64,000 bases of DNA, taken from positions 44,003-108,002 of the forward strand of contig CAIMUX010000053.1 in the NCBI GenBank assembly GCA_903844735.1. The letters are read 5' to 3'. The notes beneath the pieces were generated by a model, which searched no databases, was not told the DNA's origin, and saw only the letters and a list, made by a program, of their open reading frames with translations. Of the stretch, positions 1 through 9,089 are shown in pieces. The position numbers were made by a program, and so were the translations under genes. How positions within the stretch are numbered: the first letter of the stretch is position 1; each line of letters starts with the position of its first letter. The stretch comes from Candidatus Eiseniibacteriota bacterium. GTDB taxonomy: Bacteria; Eisenbacteria; RBG-16-71-46; CAIMUX01.

Positions 1-1304
1 AAAGCCGCGTGAAACGCGGAGTCCAGCTCGGGTCGCCAGGAGACCATGGAAAGATCCGCGGGCGGCAGTGCCGCCGGCTCCGTGATCGGTTTGCGCAGGT
101 CGCGCTGCATGCGAAAGAAGACGCGCTCTAGACGGTAGCCGCGACGGTCGAGGAAGGCCCGGCGGGTCTCGTCTCGGACATCCAGGGGCACCACGATGTG
201 CCTCGGGATCCCCGCGGGCACTGCAGCCAAACGTTCCCGTGCCCGGGCCTCCACGCACTCGAAAAACGCCGCGGAGATTGCCTCCGAGCGGTGATCGGGG
301 TGGGTGTCGAGGGTGAGGTGGAGGCGCGCTTCGAGGGCAGGCGAAGGCTTGAGGAACGTGCGCCCCCAGGCGGCAACCGCCCCGCTCGCATCGCGCGCGA
401 CGAAAGCGTCCGTTTGTGGATTCGACCACGGGTCCTCGAAGAGCTCCTCCAACCGGGCCAGAGAATCGGCCCGCTCCGTTCCGTCGGCGAGATCCGCAGC
501 CACCTGGAGATCACGGATGGCGGGCAGATCCTCGCGGCAGGGAGGGCGGATCGAGTAGCCGGCGGGAGCGGGGGGCATGGCCACCCGTGCGAACAACAGC
601 ATGTCGCACAGCTCGGCGTTCACCCCGCGCGACTGCCGGAGTAGCATCCCCTCCAACGGGTACCCGGCGGCCCGAGCGACCCAGGCGCTCCGTTCGTTGC
701 GCTGATCGCAGCGGATCTCGATCCGTACGAGGCCCATCTCGCCGAACCCGAGCCGGGTCAGCGCATCGACCGCCTCATGCACCAAGCCGCGCCCGGCGAA
801 CCGCGTGCAGGCCCAGTAGCCGATCTCACCGCGGGGCACCTTCCAGTCGATGGTGTGGAAGCCGCCAATGCCGGCGAGTTCGCCGGTCTCCTTCAGGAGA
901 AAGAGCCAGTTCAGCTCCTTCCGCGCAAGAAACGCGGCGTGGGCGCTGCGAGCGAACTCCTCGCTCTCCTCCACCTTGGGCGTCGGGTCGGCCCAGGGCA
1001 TCCAAGGCTTCAGCTCGGCCAGCGACCCGATGATCGCAGCGTTGACGAGCGGCCCATCTCCGGGGCGCGGCGAGCGGAGCACTAGGCGCGGGGTCTCCAG
1101 GGTCTCGGGAATGTCGAGGAGGAGCGGCTTCAGGATCGGGACGCGGGGCGACAGTGCTGTACCGGGAGTCGCGGGGCTCGCCGGCAAGACGGTGTCGGCG
1201 GGCGTGGCCGCGTTCCGAGACACGGCTGGATCGGCCGGCGTGGCCGTCTTGGCAGGCGTGGCCGGGGCTCCCGAGGACATAACAGGTTCCGATTGGTTCG
1301 ACAT
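1..1304 (-). CDS. Tandem GNAT acetyltransferase, C-terminus cut by window edge
   Basis: The frame is open from an ATG at 1304 to the left edge, about 434 codons, and the stop lies outside. Residues 1-70 are an Ala/Pro/Thr-rich linker. A RimJ/RimL-type GNAT domain follows, opening with 'ETPRLVLRSP'. Its acetyl-CoA loop is 'RFAGRGLVHEA' and its last helix region is 'RNERSAWVARAAGY'. From about residue 250 a second GNAT-like unit starts ('EDLPAIRDLQVA') and reaches a typical end motif, 'RRAFLDRRGYRLERVFF'. GNAT proteins move an acetyl group from acetyl-CoA to an amine; the substrate cannot be read here. A second in-frame ATG at 1280 is an alternative start, and neither has a clear Shine-Dalgarno. 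The two-domain fusion is unusual but known in the family. Confidence 0.8.
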   Translation of the reverse strand, partial: MSNQSEPVMSSGAPATPAKTATPADPAVSRNAATPADTVLPASPATPGTALSPRVPILKPLLLDIPETLETPRLVLRSPRPGDGPLVNAAIIGSLAELKPWMPWADPTPKVEESEEFARSAHAAFLARKELNWLFLLKETGELAGIGGFHTIDWKVPRGEIGYWACTRFAGRGLVHEAVDALTRLGFGEMGLVRIEIRCDQRNERSAWVARAAGYPLEGMLLRQSRGVNAELCDMLLFARVAMPPAPAGYSIRPPCREDLPAIRDLQVAADLADGTERADSLARLEELFEDPWSNPQTDAFVARDASGAVAAWGRTFLKPSPALEARLHLTLDTHPDHRSEAISAAFFECVEARARERLAAVPAGIPRHIVVPLDVRDETRRAFLDRRGYRLERVFFRMQRDLRKPITEPAALPPADLSMVSWRPELDSAFHAA

Positions 1305-1474
1305 ACCGGTAGAATCGATCGATCGGCATCTTCGGTCAACCCCGGATGCCGTGTTTCGCAGGGAGACGATCCGGCCGGCGGAGGTGTCGTGCCAACCAAG
1401 ATCCTGCTCTCGGCGTTCTCAGTCCGGGCTCTTTCGGACGGGAACGTCGTCATCGATCGCGCTGCGGAGCCGCG

Positions 1475-2449
1475 GTGAGCGGGAACCCCGGGCTCACCAC
1501 GGGAGCGTCGGCCCCAGATCGCGCGGCGGCGCCCCCCCACGTTTCCCGCGGCCTCGTCTACACCGTGATGTTCCTGCTCTTCCTCATCTGGTCGAACTCA
1601 TTCCACGCGGTGACGTACTTCCGGACCACCGTGCATGTCTCCGCGTTCGATCTGGTGACGATGCGCTTCGGGCCGGTGGCGCTCTTCTGCATCCCCTACT
1701 GCCTGTGGCGCTGGCGGGAGACGCGCGCCATTCTCGCGCATGACGGCCTGCGCGTGGTCCTCATGGCGCTGTGCCTGGTCCCGTGCTACAACCTCGCCCT
1801 CAACTGGGGGCAGGGACGCGTGCCACCCGCCACCGCCAGCCTCATCATCACGATGAATCCGGTCTTCACGCTCCTTCTCGCCGTGGCGTTCCTGGGTGAG
1901 AGGCTGCGATGGAGCAAAGTCCTCGGATTCGGGGTCGCGTTCCTCGGGGTCTACATGCTGGTGCGAACGCAGCGTGGATCCTTCGGCAGCGGCTACGAGC
2001 TCTCCGCCCTGGCGGTGCTCTTGGCTCCACTGAGTTGGGCGATCGCCGCGGTTCTGGGCAAGCCGGCGACCACCCGCGGCGACCCGATGCTGCTGAGCAT
2101 CACCGCCACCGGTCTTGGAAGTCTGCCGTTCCTCGGCACGATGATTCTGGGCACCGGCGGCGTGCATGCCATCATGCGCGACCTGACCCTCACGGGTTGG
2201 GCGGCGTTGATGCACCTCTCGATCCTCTGCACCATCGTGGGTTTCGCGGCCTATTTCTGGGCGCTGGGGAAGCTTCCGGCATCCTCGGTGTCAGCGTTCG
2301 TGTTTCTGAATCCGCCGCTGACGGCGGCGTTCGGGGCGCTTTGGGGGACGGAGGCGTTTCACTGGAGCACCGTGGTCTTTGGGTCGGTGACGTTGGCGGG
2401 GGTTGCGCTGAGCTCGGGGGTCCTTACACGCAGGGGACGCGAGCGGTGA
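1475..2449 (+). CDS. EamA/DMT-family transporter
   Basis: This is an integral membrane protein of 324 residues from a GTG at 1475, with 'GGAG' seven bases upstream. The frame is open further upstream to an ATG at 1346, but those residues are Arg-rich and unlike the family, so the GTG is preferred. About ten hydrophobic segments form two EamA repeats. The first repeat ends near 'VVLMALCLVPCYNLALNWG' and 'LLAVAFLGERLRW', a hallmark EamA signature. The second ends near 'FLNPPLTAAFGALWGTEAF'. Family members export amino acids or other small metabolites across the inner membrane; the substrate is unknown. The gene is convergent with the HAD phosphatase downstream. Confidence 0.87.
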   Translation: MSGNPGLTTGASAPDRAAAPPHVSRGLVYTVMFLLFLIWSNSFHAVTYFRTTVHVSAFDLVTMRFGPVALFCIPYCLWRWRETRAILAHDGLRVVLMALCLVPCYNLALNWGQGRVPPATASLIITMNPVFTLLLAVAFLGERLRWSKVLGFGVAFLGVYMLVRTQRGSFGSGYELSALAVLLAPLSWAIAAVLGKPATTRGDPMLLSITATGLGSLPFLGTMILGTGGVHAIMRDLTLTGWAALMHLSILCTIVGFAAYFWALGKLPASSVSAFVFLNPPLTAAFGALWGTEAFHWSTVVFGSVTLAGVALSSGVLTRRGRER

Positions 2450-2643
2450 ACTCCAGCCACCCGAATCCGGCGGCAGGAACGAGTCGGCGGCGCACTGGGA
2501 CATGGTCCGCGATACGCGGAAGGAGTTCGTGGTCTGTGGGGACGGCAAGCCGATCGTGAGCAATGGCAGGTGGCGCCGCTAGTGCCGTCGTCCCAACGAT
2601 GGCGCGCCGGCGGAAGCATCCGGGGACACAGTCCTTCCGCGGC

Positions 2644-3360
2644 TCAGGGCAGCCCATCTCCGACGGGGGGATCGCCGCATCCGGGAAACAGCGCCGCCAC
2701 CGGAGCAAGGCTGGGCGAACGGATCACCACGTGCGCGATCGACTCCAACTCCGCGCTCTTGGCGTTGAAAGCCACCGAAAGCCCGGCCACGCGGGCCACC
2801 CCGAGATCGTTGACGTTGTCCCCGACGAACGCGCACCGCAGGAGCGGAAGACCGTGGCGCTTGGCCAAGTGGTCAAGAGCCCGCGCCTTGCCATCCATGT
2901 CGAAGGGAGTCGCGCGCCAGCCGGTGAGGCGCCCCGCGGCGTCGAACTCGAGGTGATTGGTGTACACCCCGCAGAACGGATGCTCGGGAAAGAACTCGTC
3001 AAGGACGACATCGAGTGTGCCGGAGATGACGGCGAGCAGATAGCCCCGATCGCGTAGCTCGTGCAGGACCTCGGTCGCGTGATCCACCGGCCTGAGAGCG
3101 CGGACCTCCGTCATGATCTCGGGTCGCGTCGCTCCGGCCTCAATCCAGCCACCGACATCGAGGGCGACCCAGGTGGGATAGTCGATGATCCCGGCCTGGT
3201 AGTCGTGATATCGCTGGTGATTCATCCGGTCATCACCCATAAAGCGCCGATTCAGGAGCTCCCAGATGACCTTCCCCTCGGGGTGATCAACGAGGGTGCC
3301 GTCGACGTCAAAGGCGATGAGGGCGATCCCTTCGCTGCGTTGGGTGGAGTCCGGGTGCAT
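2644..3360 (-). CDS. HAD-superfamily phosphatase (SerB-like)
   Basis: This 238-residue cytosolic hydrolase starts at an ATG at 3360, with 'GGAG' eight bases upstream. HAD motif I is 'FDVDGTLVD' with nucleophile Asp17 and Asp19. Motif II is the 'VISGT' stretch, the motif III lysine is in 'MDGKARAL', and motif IV is 'GDNVNDL'. The small helical cap after motif I and the GDxxND ending resemble phosphoserine phosphatase-like members, which remove phosphate from small phosphorylated metabolites. The substrate is not determined. The gene lies 112 bases downstream of nfo on the same strand and may share its transcript. Confidence 0.85.
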   Translation of the reverse strand: MHPDSTQRSEGIALIAFDVDGTLVDHPEGKVIWELLNRRFMGDDRMNHQRYHDYQAGIIDYPTWVALDVGGWIEAGATRPEIMTEVRALRPVDHATEVLHELRDRGYLLAVISGTLDVVLDEFFPEHPFCGVYTNHLEFDAAGRLTGWRATPFDMDGKARALDHLAKRHGLPLLRCAFVGDNVNDLGVARVAGLSVAFNAKSAELESIAHVVIRSPSLAPVAALFPGCGDPPVGDGLP

Positions 3361-3472
3361 CGATGCTCCGTTGTGCGATTGCCTGCCGACGCCTGCCGGA
3401 CGCCGGGCTCCTTGCCCCTGCCGGTTGGTTGTCGAGTAGTAACACCCGCGGCCGTGGATCCCAAGTGCGGAG

Positions 3473-4426
3473 TCATGCGTCCGGGATAAGGCGCGATAGC
3501 CGACGAAGGAGTGCCAAGTTCCGCCGGTCGGCGTCGTGTTCCTTCGGCGTCTCCAGAACCATCGGCACGTGGCGAAAGGCCGGGTCACGGAGGAAAAACC
3601 CGAACGGCTTCGCCCCGATGCGGCCTCGGCCGATGTGCGCGTGGCGGTCAACGCGGCAGCCGAGCTCCTTCACGGAATCGTTGAGGTGAAACCATCCGAC
3701 TCGGGCAAGGCCGATCCGGCTGTTCAGCTCAGCCCGAAACCCGGCGTAGGCCTCCGGCGTGCGGAAGTCGTAGCCCGCCGCAAGGAGATGGCAGGTGTCG
3801 AGGCAGACACCGACGCGCCCATCGCCATGGCAGTGATCGATCAGCTCGGCCAACTGCTCGAGTCGGTAGCCGAGGCCGCTCCCCTGGCCCGCCGTGCTCT
3901 CCACCAGCAGCCGGGTACGGAACCCCATGGTGGCCCGCAGCGTCTCGCGCATCGCCTCGGCCACCCACCGCAGCCCCGTCGCCTCTCCTTGGCCCATGTG
4001 CGCGCCCGGATGAAACACAAGCCGCGGGATGCGCAACGCCTCGCACCGCTCCACCTCGGCGATGAAGGCTCGAAGCGACCTTGCCCGCAGGTCACGGTCG
4101 GGCGAGGCGAGGTTGATGAGGTAGGAGTCATGCACCGCGGAAGCGAACGGCCCGAGCCTCGCGTCGGTGTCCAGGTAGAGCGCAGTCGAAACCTCATCGA
4201 GCGGCTTGACCTTCCACTGGTTCGGACTCGCTGTGAAGAGCTGCACCGCGCCGCAACGGTGACGCGCGGCGTCCTCCAGGGCGTGGTGCAGGCCGCCCGC
4301 GATCGACATGTGGGCCCCGAGGAACGGATGCCACGGGCCTGATTCTGCGATCAAGCGCTCGCACTCCCGCGCAGTGGACGATCGCCTGACCGGCGTTTCT
4401 GCACGGCTCTTGTTCTCCCCCCGCAT
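3473..4426 (-). CDS. nfo: Endonuclease IV (AP endonuclease)
   Basis: This 317-residue protein belongs to the xylose-isomerase-like TIM-barrel endonuclease IV family, which cuts 5' to abasic sites in base excision repair using three metals. The metal-ligand and signature stretches are in order: 'LGAHMSIAGG', 'LVFHPGAHMGQG', 'LLVESTAGQG', 'GVCLDTCHLLAAGYD', 'WFHLNDS', 'DRHAHIGRGRIG' and 'MVLETPKE'. The family is normally 280-300 residues, and the roughly 35 extra N-terminal residues here are polar and may mean translation starts later; no strong Shine-Dalgarno marks any choice. It is divergent from the RqcH gene across a 161-base spacer. Confidence 0.93.
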   Translation of the reverse strand: MRGENKSRAETPVRRSSTARECERLIAESGPWHPFLGAHMSIAGGLHHALEDAARHRCGAVQLFTASPNQWKVKPLDEVSTALYLDTDARLGPFASAVHDSYLINLASPDRDLRARSLRAFIAEVERCEALRIPRLVFHPGAHMGQGEATGLRWVAEAMRETLRATMGFRTRLLVESTAGQGSGLGYRLEQLAELIDHCHGDGRVGVCLDTCHLLAAGYDFRTPEAYAGFRAELNSRIGLARVGWFHLNDSVKELGCRVDRHAHIGRGRIGAKPFGFFLRDPAFRHVPMVLETPKEHDADRRNLALLRRLSRLIPDA

Positions 4427-4587
4427 GGATGAATCGTATCGTATCCCATGATTCCTTTCACGCTACGACAGCGGATGTCACACCCGCCGCCGCAGAAGGA
4501 TCCGCCGCCTCGTGCCGCCGGCTCGCCCCGTGCTATCTTCCCCCGGTCCCCGATGCCCGCCGATTCCGACGAAGAAAGGAACTGCCC

Positions 4588-6318
4588 TTGGACGAAGCGA
4601 CGCTACGCCAGGCCACGCGGGATCTTGCAGCCCGCCTGCGCGTGCCCGCACGGGTGACTGCCGTGGAGACCGCTCCGCGGCGACTTTCGCTTCTCTTGGA
4701 TTGGCCGGAGCCGGGCGCGCGGCGACGGCTGATCATCGATGTCGATCCGGCCCACCCCACACTCCATCTGGCTCCCGCTGGGCGCGAGCCGGCGGTGGCA
4801 TCCACGGGCGGATTCGGCGGAGGCCTCCCTGGTCTATTCCTCGCGGCAGTGGAAGAGGCGGGCGAGGCGAGGCTCCTGTGTTTCCGCTTCGTCCCCCCAC
4901 CGCGGGCCGCCGGAACAGGATCGCGCACGCTGGTGGCCGAGTGGACCGGCGCCTCGGGCAATCTGCGTCTTCTCGACGAGGACGGGATCGTCCTCGAAGC
5001 TGCCTGCCCGCGAGGGCCACGTCCCGGTGACGCCTGGCGGCCACCGCGCCGGCGTGACGGCCCGCAGCATGGCGCGTTGACAACCGGCGGCGCGGGCAGA
5101 GCATTCACCGATCCAGTCCGGGTGCCCGTCACCGCCGTCACGGACTCGACGTCCGGTTCCGCCGACTCGAGTGATCCCCACGACCCAGAAACACTCCACA
5201 CCGACCTCGCCCGCGTCCACGTTGCAGCCATCGCCCGGGCTCAGGCCGAGGAGCGCCGTCGGCTCGCCCTGCAGAGCCTCCGGGCCGAGACGCGGAGGCT
5301 CCTGCGCCTGCGCGACAACCTTCTTCGTGAGCGCGTTGATCCCGAGTTCGGCCCGCGTCTGCGCCGCGGCGCGGAGGCGCTCCTCGGCCACTTGCACGAG
5401 GTGAAGAAGGGCGACACTCGGTTCGAGTGTCCCGATTGGGTGCATGAAGGCGAGACGCTGGTTGTGGAGCTCGACCCGGCCAAGACGCCCGCGCGCAACG
5501 CCGAGGAGATTTTCCGGCGCGCCCGCCGCTGGGACCGTGGCGAACCGCACCGCCGGCGCCGCCTCGATGGGATCGACAAGACTGCCGCCCGGCTCTCGGC
5601 GCTGGAAGTGAAGGTGCGGGATGCGGACGCCCCTCCGGGAGACATCGCCTTCGAACGCCGGCTCGACGAGGCGCTCGGGATCTTTCGGCGACGGCCCGCG
5701 GCGGCGGTCGACCGCTCCGTGGCGGGTGACGGCGATCGCGGCGGTTCGCGAGGCACGGGCCGCGCCCGCGACGCGGGGAACGCTGGACGCGCCGGAAACC
5801 AAGTCGCCTCAAGCGAGCGGGGTGTACGCGGCGGACAGGCCACTGCCCGCAGTGAAAGCTTTCGCGCCCCCACCTCTGATGCAGAGACACCCCGCGACCG
5901 TCGCGAGCGGAAGGACGGTACTCGGTTTCATCCGCGTTCCTATCAGACCAAAGACGGCTGGACCGTCCTGGTGGGCCGCTCCAATCAGGAGAACGACTAC
6001 CTCACGCACCGGATGGCGCACCCCGAGGATTACTGGTTTCACGCGCATGGCGTGCCCGGCAGCCATGTGGTCCTGCGGCGCGAGGGACGCAAGGACAACC
6101 CGAGTGCTAAGACAATCGAGGAGGCCGCAGCCATCGCGGCGTTTTTCAGCAAGGCCCGACACTCCTCCAAGGCGCCCGTGACTTACACACTGAAGAAGTA
6201 CGTCCGCAAGCCTCGCGGCACGAAAGCGGGCCTCGCCATGTGCCAGCGCGAGAAGTCGATCATGGTCTTGCCGAAGGATCCGGCGGAGGGGCGGGAGCCG
6301 GAGTGGATGGAGGAGTAG
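4588..6318 (+). CDS. rqcH: NFACT-family protein, RqcH/Rqc2-like
   Basis: This is a 576-residue protein. The TTG at 4588 is chosen because 'AAAGGA' lies seven bases upstream and the N-terminal NFACT domain begins there; the longer frame from 4429 adds unrelated residues. The NFACT-N part (about 1-200) is followed by a helical, Arg-rich coiled-coil region (about 210-400), a low-complexity linker, and the NFACT-R domain at the C-terminus. NFACT-R carries the conserved 'DYWFHAHGVPGSHVVLR' motif. RqcH binds obstructed 50S subunits with peptidyl-tRNA and recruits tRNA-Ala to add C-terminal alanine tails that mark stalled chains for decay. The linker from 430 to 490 is unusually Gly/Arg/Ala-rich. 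Function is assigned by family; the ribosome-rescue role here is inferred. Confidence 0.85.
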   Translation: MDEATLRQATRDLAARLRVPARVTAVETAPRRLSLLLDWPEPGARRRLIIDVDPAHPTLHLAPAGREPAVASTGGFGGGLPGLFLAAVEEAGEARLLCFRFVPPPRAAGTGSRTLVAEWTGASGNLRLLDEDGIVLEAACPRGPRPGDAWRPPRRRDGPQHGALTTGGAGRAFTDPVRVPVTAVTDSTSGSADSSDPHDPETLHTDLARVHVAAIARAQAEERRRLALQSLRAETRRLLRLRDNLLRERVDPEFGPRLRRGAEALLGHLHEVKKGDTRFECPDWVHEGETLVVELDPAKTPARNAEEIFRRARRWDRGEPHRRRRLDGIDKTAARLSALEVKVRDADAPPGDIAFERRLDEALGIFRRRPAAAVDRSVAGDGDRGGSRGTGRARDAGNAGRAGNQVASSERGVRGGQATARSESFRAPTSDAETPRDRRERKDGTRFHPRSYQTKDGWTVLVGRSNQENDYLTHRMAHPEDYWFHAHGVPGSHVVLRREGRKDNPSAKTIEEAAAIAAFFSKARHSSKAPVTYTLKKYVRKPRGTKAGLAMCQREKSIMVLPKDPAEGREPEWMEE

Positions 6319-6548
6319 CGGTCTCGCCGTCCATCTCCGAGCGACGGACATCCCCCGATCTTCCCGGCTCCCGCAGAACGAATCCGCGCAACGCCGAGAG
6401 AAAGAGCAGCCACGCCGGCGCCAGAGGATAGAACGGTGCCTGCGTGAGCGGCATCTCACCGACAGCCGCGCGCGTTCCGCCCGGGGCGATACGGTTTCTC
6501 CGACGTGTCACCACCCACGACCCTCCGGAGTCACCGTAATCGCTCGAC

Positions 6549-7394
6549 TCACTGATCCCCCGCCAGCTCGACCAGTCTCTCGCAGTTCGTCCGCACGAGG
6601 CGCAGCCACGCACCCGGCTCGGCCGCTTCCGGATAGTTGCCAAGGAGCGTCCACGGCACGCCGAGCGCCGCTCCCAGTGCGCGCGCTTCGCGATCTCCCC
6701 ACGGTTCATTGCCCACGATGGCGGTGACACCGGCCGCGCGGGACTGTCTCGCCAGGCGGTCCATCTCCCGCAACGAAACTTCCTCGGAGCGATCGAAGGT
6801 CACCGCTGGGCGCCCCCCGGCCCAAAAGACAAAGTCGGCTTGGAAAGTCGCCACGAGGCAGCAACGTCCGCGCACCACCAATTCCGCGTGTTGTCGGTGT
6901 CGTTCCGCGTCCGCCGGAAGCGTCCGTCGCAGGTCGTCGAGCCGCGCCTGCAGCGCGGGCGCGTGAATCGGAAAAGCGGCGGCCAACGCCCGGGCCACCT
7001 CCGCGCAGAGGTCCAAGTACGGCCCGGGCAGCGCCTGCGTGCCGGTCGTGGGCAGGGAGCGCCACGGCCTCCCGGCGGCCGCGACCCGGACCCGCAACGG
7101 TTCCTGGTAGTCATGGACGAGCACCAAGGCGGCGTCCTCCACGTCGGCCATGGTGCGAGGCGTGAGATCGAAATGCCCCGGGCAACCCGCGGAAGGATAG
7201 AGCGGCAACGGCTCACACCAGTCAAAGGCCAGGTCGGCTACGGCTGCGCCCATCATCGTGGTCGTGACGACAACGCGGGCCCGCGGGCTCGCGACAGACG
7301 CCGCACCGCGGTTCGCGGCCGCGACCAAGAGAAGCAGAAGCAACCCGATCGCCAAGACCGTCGCGACGCGCTTCCCCGGGAGTAGATACGGCAT
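6549..7394 (-). CDS. Metal ABC transporter substrate-binding protein (ZnuA/TroA-like)
   Basis: This 281-residue secreted protein starts at an ATG at 7394 with 'AAGAGGTG' just upstream. A strong signal peptide ('VLAIGLLLLLLVAA') is followed by 'ARVVVTTTMMGAAVADLA', the typical opening of cluster A-I metal-binding receptors. Likely ligand regions are 'CPGHFDLTP', 'VLVHDYQEPL' and a C-terminal 'AIVGNEPWGDREAR'. Such proteins capture Zn or Mn in the periplasm and deliver it to an ABC permease. No permease or ATPase gene is adjacent, so it is an orphan receptor. The Cys beside the His in the presumed site is unusual. Divergent family member; the metal is unknown. Confidence 0.7.
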   Translation of the reverse strand: MPYLLPGKRVATVLAIGLLLLLLVAAANRGAASVASPRARVVVTTTMMGAAVADLAFDWCEPLPLYPSAGCPGHFDLTPRTMADVEDAALVLVHDYQEPLRVRVAAAGRPWRSLPTTGTQALPGPYLDLCAEVARALAAAFPIHAPALQARLDDLRRTLPADAERHRQHAELVVRGRCCLVATFQADFVFWAGGRPAVTFDRSEEVSLREMDRLARQSRAAGVTAIVGNEPWGDREARALGAALGVPWTLLGNYPEAAEPGAWLRLVRTNCERLVELAGDQ

Positions 7395-8235
7395 GGCACC
7401 TCTTGGCAGTAGATCCGATTCAGCGGCTGCAACCGAACCGGCGCGACCAGCGCCGACTCGGGGACCGATCCGCCACGGCGCGACCGTCCCGCCCTCGATG
7501 GTGCCAGTGTACAGGCCAGCCGCACGATTTGGGAACATGGCCAGTCCGCTTCGGCAATCAACCGAGTGCCACCGATCTCGCGGAGATTTCGCCGACCGTC
7601 CGACTCCCCGTGCTCCGCGGAAGCTTCGTGACCCCACACAGATGCGGACTTGCCTCCTGCTCATGATTCGCTTTGTGGTCCCATGGAAACACTTCTGTCG
7701 GTCCTACTCAGCGCTCTCCGGGCGGGGCTCCGATCCCGGGCGGCTTTCGCTTTGGAAGACACAGCCGCGCGCCGCGCGCCTTCGACGAGGCCGCGCAGGA
7801 AAGCGTAGGCCATGGCGAATGGCCGCGTTCGCACCGCCCTTCCCGGCGGGCGGGAGCGATCGGCGACCTTCTGATCCGATCGGAAAAGATCGTCGGCTCC
7901 CGAGCGGCGGTCACCCAGGCGGAGTGGTTCCCGTCGCGATCGGTTGTCCTTGTCGTGGCCCCCCTCTCTCGCGGCGGCGCCGACGATCTTCTCGGGGGCG
8001 TTTGGAGTGCTGACGGTCCTTCACAGGTAGGAAAGCGACCGCGGGAGCGCCGCTGCGCACAAGAAGAGTGACTCTTTCCCGGAACAGGACCTACTTTTTG
8101 CAGATAACGAGCCCCGAAGGCCTGGGGATGGCCCCTCATCGCGGCGGGAGACTCGTTCCCCCTGAGGCTAGCCGTGACGAGGGGCCCGGGAGCCCGGCGG
8201 GCAGGACTCTTCCTACACGCCGCGACAGGGATCGG
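7395..8235. other. Gene-poor stretch, no supported gene
   Basis: Open frames exist on both strands, as expected at this GC content, but none has a recognisable domain, a good ribosome-binding site, or residue composition like the neighbouring genes. On the minus strand this is the upstream region of the metal-binding receptor gene. I see no repeat or clear terminator in it. Confidence 0.4.
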
Positions 8236-8610
8236 TTAGAGATCGCAATGGGGGACTGGGACACAAGGGGGCGGGGGAACGCAGACATTCTTCCCGACGA
8301 GTTGAAGGACGCCGACATCGAGCAGTTCGCCGTCGACGACCTCCACCGTGATGCTCTTCGTGCCGATCTTCGGCTTGGAGGCCTGCAGGGTATAGATGCC
8401 GGGCTCGACATCCGCGAGCGTGAAAGCGCCGACGGCATCGGTGAGCACGTAGCCGACGCAGACACCATCCTGGTGCAGCGAGACGCGAGCACCGAGGACG
8501 GGCAGGCCGGCCCGGTCGACGACGACTCCGATGACGCTGCCGACCTGGGCCCACGCAGCGCCGCTGCATAGGACGGCGAGAGTGAGGGCGAGCATGATGA
8601 CCTTCTTCAT
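8236..8610 (-). CDS. Small secreted carboxypeptidase-regulatory-like protein
   Basis: This 124-residue protein starts at an ATG at 8610 with 'AGGAGG' eight bases upstream. Residues 1-24 form a signal peptide ending at 'GAAWAQ'. The rest is one transthyretin-like beta domain: 'GVVVDRAGLPVLGARVSL', then 'TDAVGAFTLADVEPGIYTL'. This fold decorates secreted or surface proteins and often binds or stabilises partners. The tail is Cys/Pro-rich ('CVPPPPCVPVPHCDL') with conserved-looking cysteine spacing, perhaps for disulfides. It is the last gene of the minus-strand run that starts with the ECF sigma factor, although 479 bases separate it from the subtilase upstream. Confidence 0.75.
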   Translation of the reverse strand: MKKVIMLALTLAVLCSGAAWAQVGSVIGVVVDRAGLPVLGARVSLHQDGVCVGYVLTDAVGAFTLADVEPGIYTLQASKPKIGTKSITVEVVDGELLDVGVLQLVGKNVCVPPPPCVPVPHCDL

Positions 8611-9089
8611 GAGTGAACCTCCTGATTCGAAAACCCTGTACCATGGCCCCGTTGCCGGGGCGTTTCTTCCTGGCGGGACGCTACCTATCGCTCGTGCCCC
8701 GATCGTTGACCCGGAATGCAGACACCGAAGGGGCAAGTTGTGGATATCCGAGCCGCCGGTTACGATCAGTGGTCGTTGGGACCGGGTGATCTGATACAAG
8801 AAACAGTTGTACGCCCGACATATTCCAAGAGCTCGTCGCGAAACAATGGAGATGCCTGCATATACAAGGAGCACGGAGTCCGCCGTGCCCTCGCCGGCGC
8901 CCGTCTTGGGGGCACTGCACCCCGCAGGGGTCCGAGGCAGACATGCTCGACGCAGTACGCCCTGGACCGGCATCGATTGTTGCATTGGGGTGTACCGAGG
9001 AAGCCGGGGCCGACACGACGACGGCCGGGGCGTCGCCACCCCGGCCGCAGCCGGTTCCCATCCACAACGCGCAGCCTTGAAGAGATGTA
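8611..9089. other. Intergenic spacer between subtilase and small secreted protein
   Basis: No coding frame here is supported on either strand. It is moderately AT-richer near 8800-8850 and likely carries the promoter of the small secreted protein gene, but no hexamer pair is convincing. Confidence 0.35.

Noticed and set aside
128..1085. Several open frames on both strands across the acetyltransferase gene
   Set aside because: The minus-strand GNAT frame explains the region; the others are Arg/Pro-rich shadows.
2450..2643. A short protein-like reading ('HWDMVRDTRKEFVVCGDGKP') after the transporter gene
   Set aside because: It has no start or ribosome-binding site and no recognisable partner; at most a gene remnant.
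6260..6454. Small minus-strand frame with one hydrophobic segment ('APAWLLFLSALRGF')
   Set aside because: It overlaps the end of the RqcH gene and has no proper ribosome-binding site.
7673..8139. Open frames of 130-140 codons on both strands
   Set aside because: Low-complexity composition, no domain, no ribosome-binding site.
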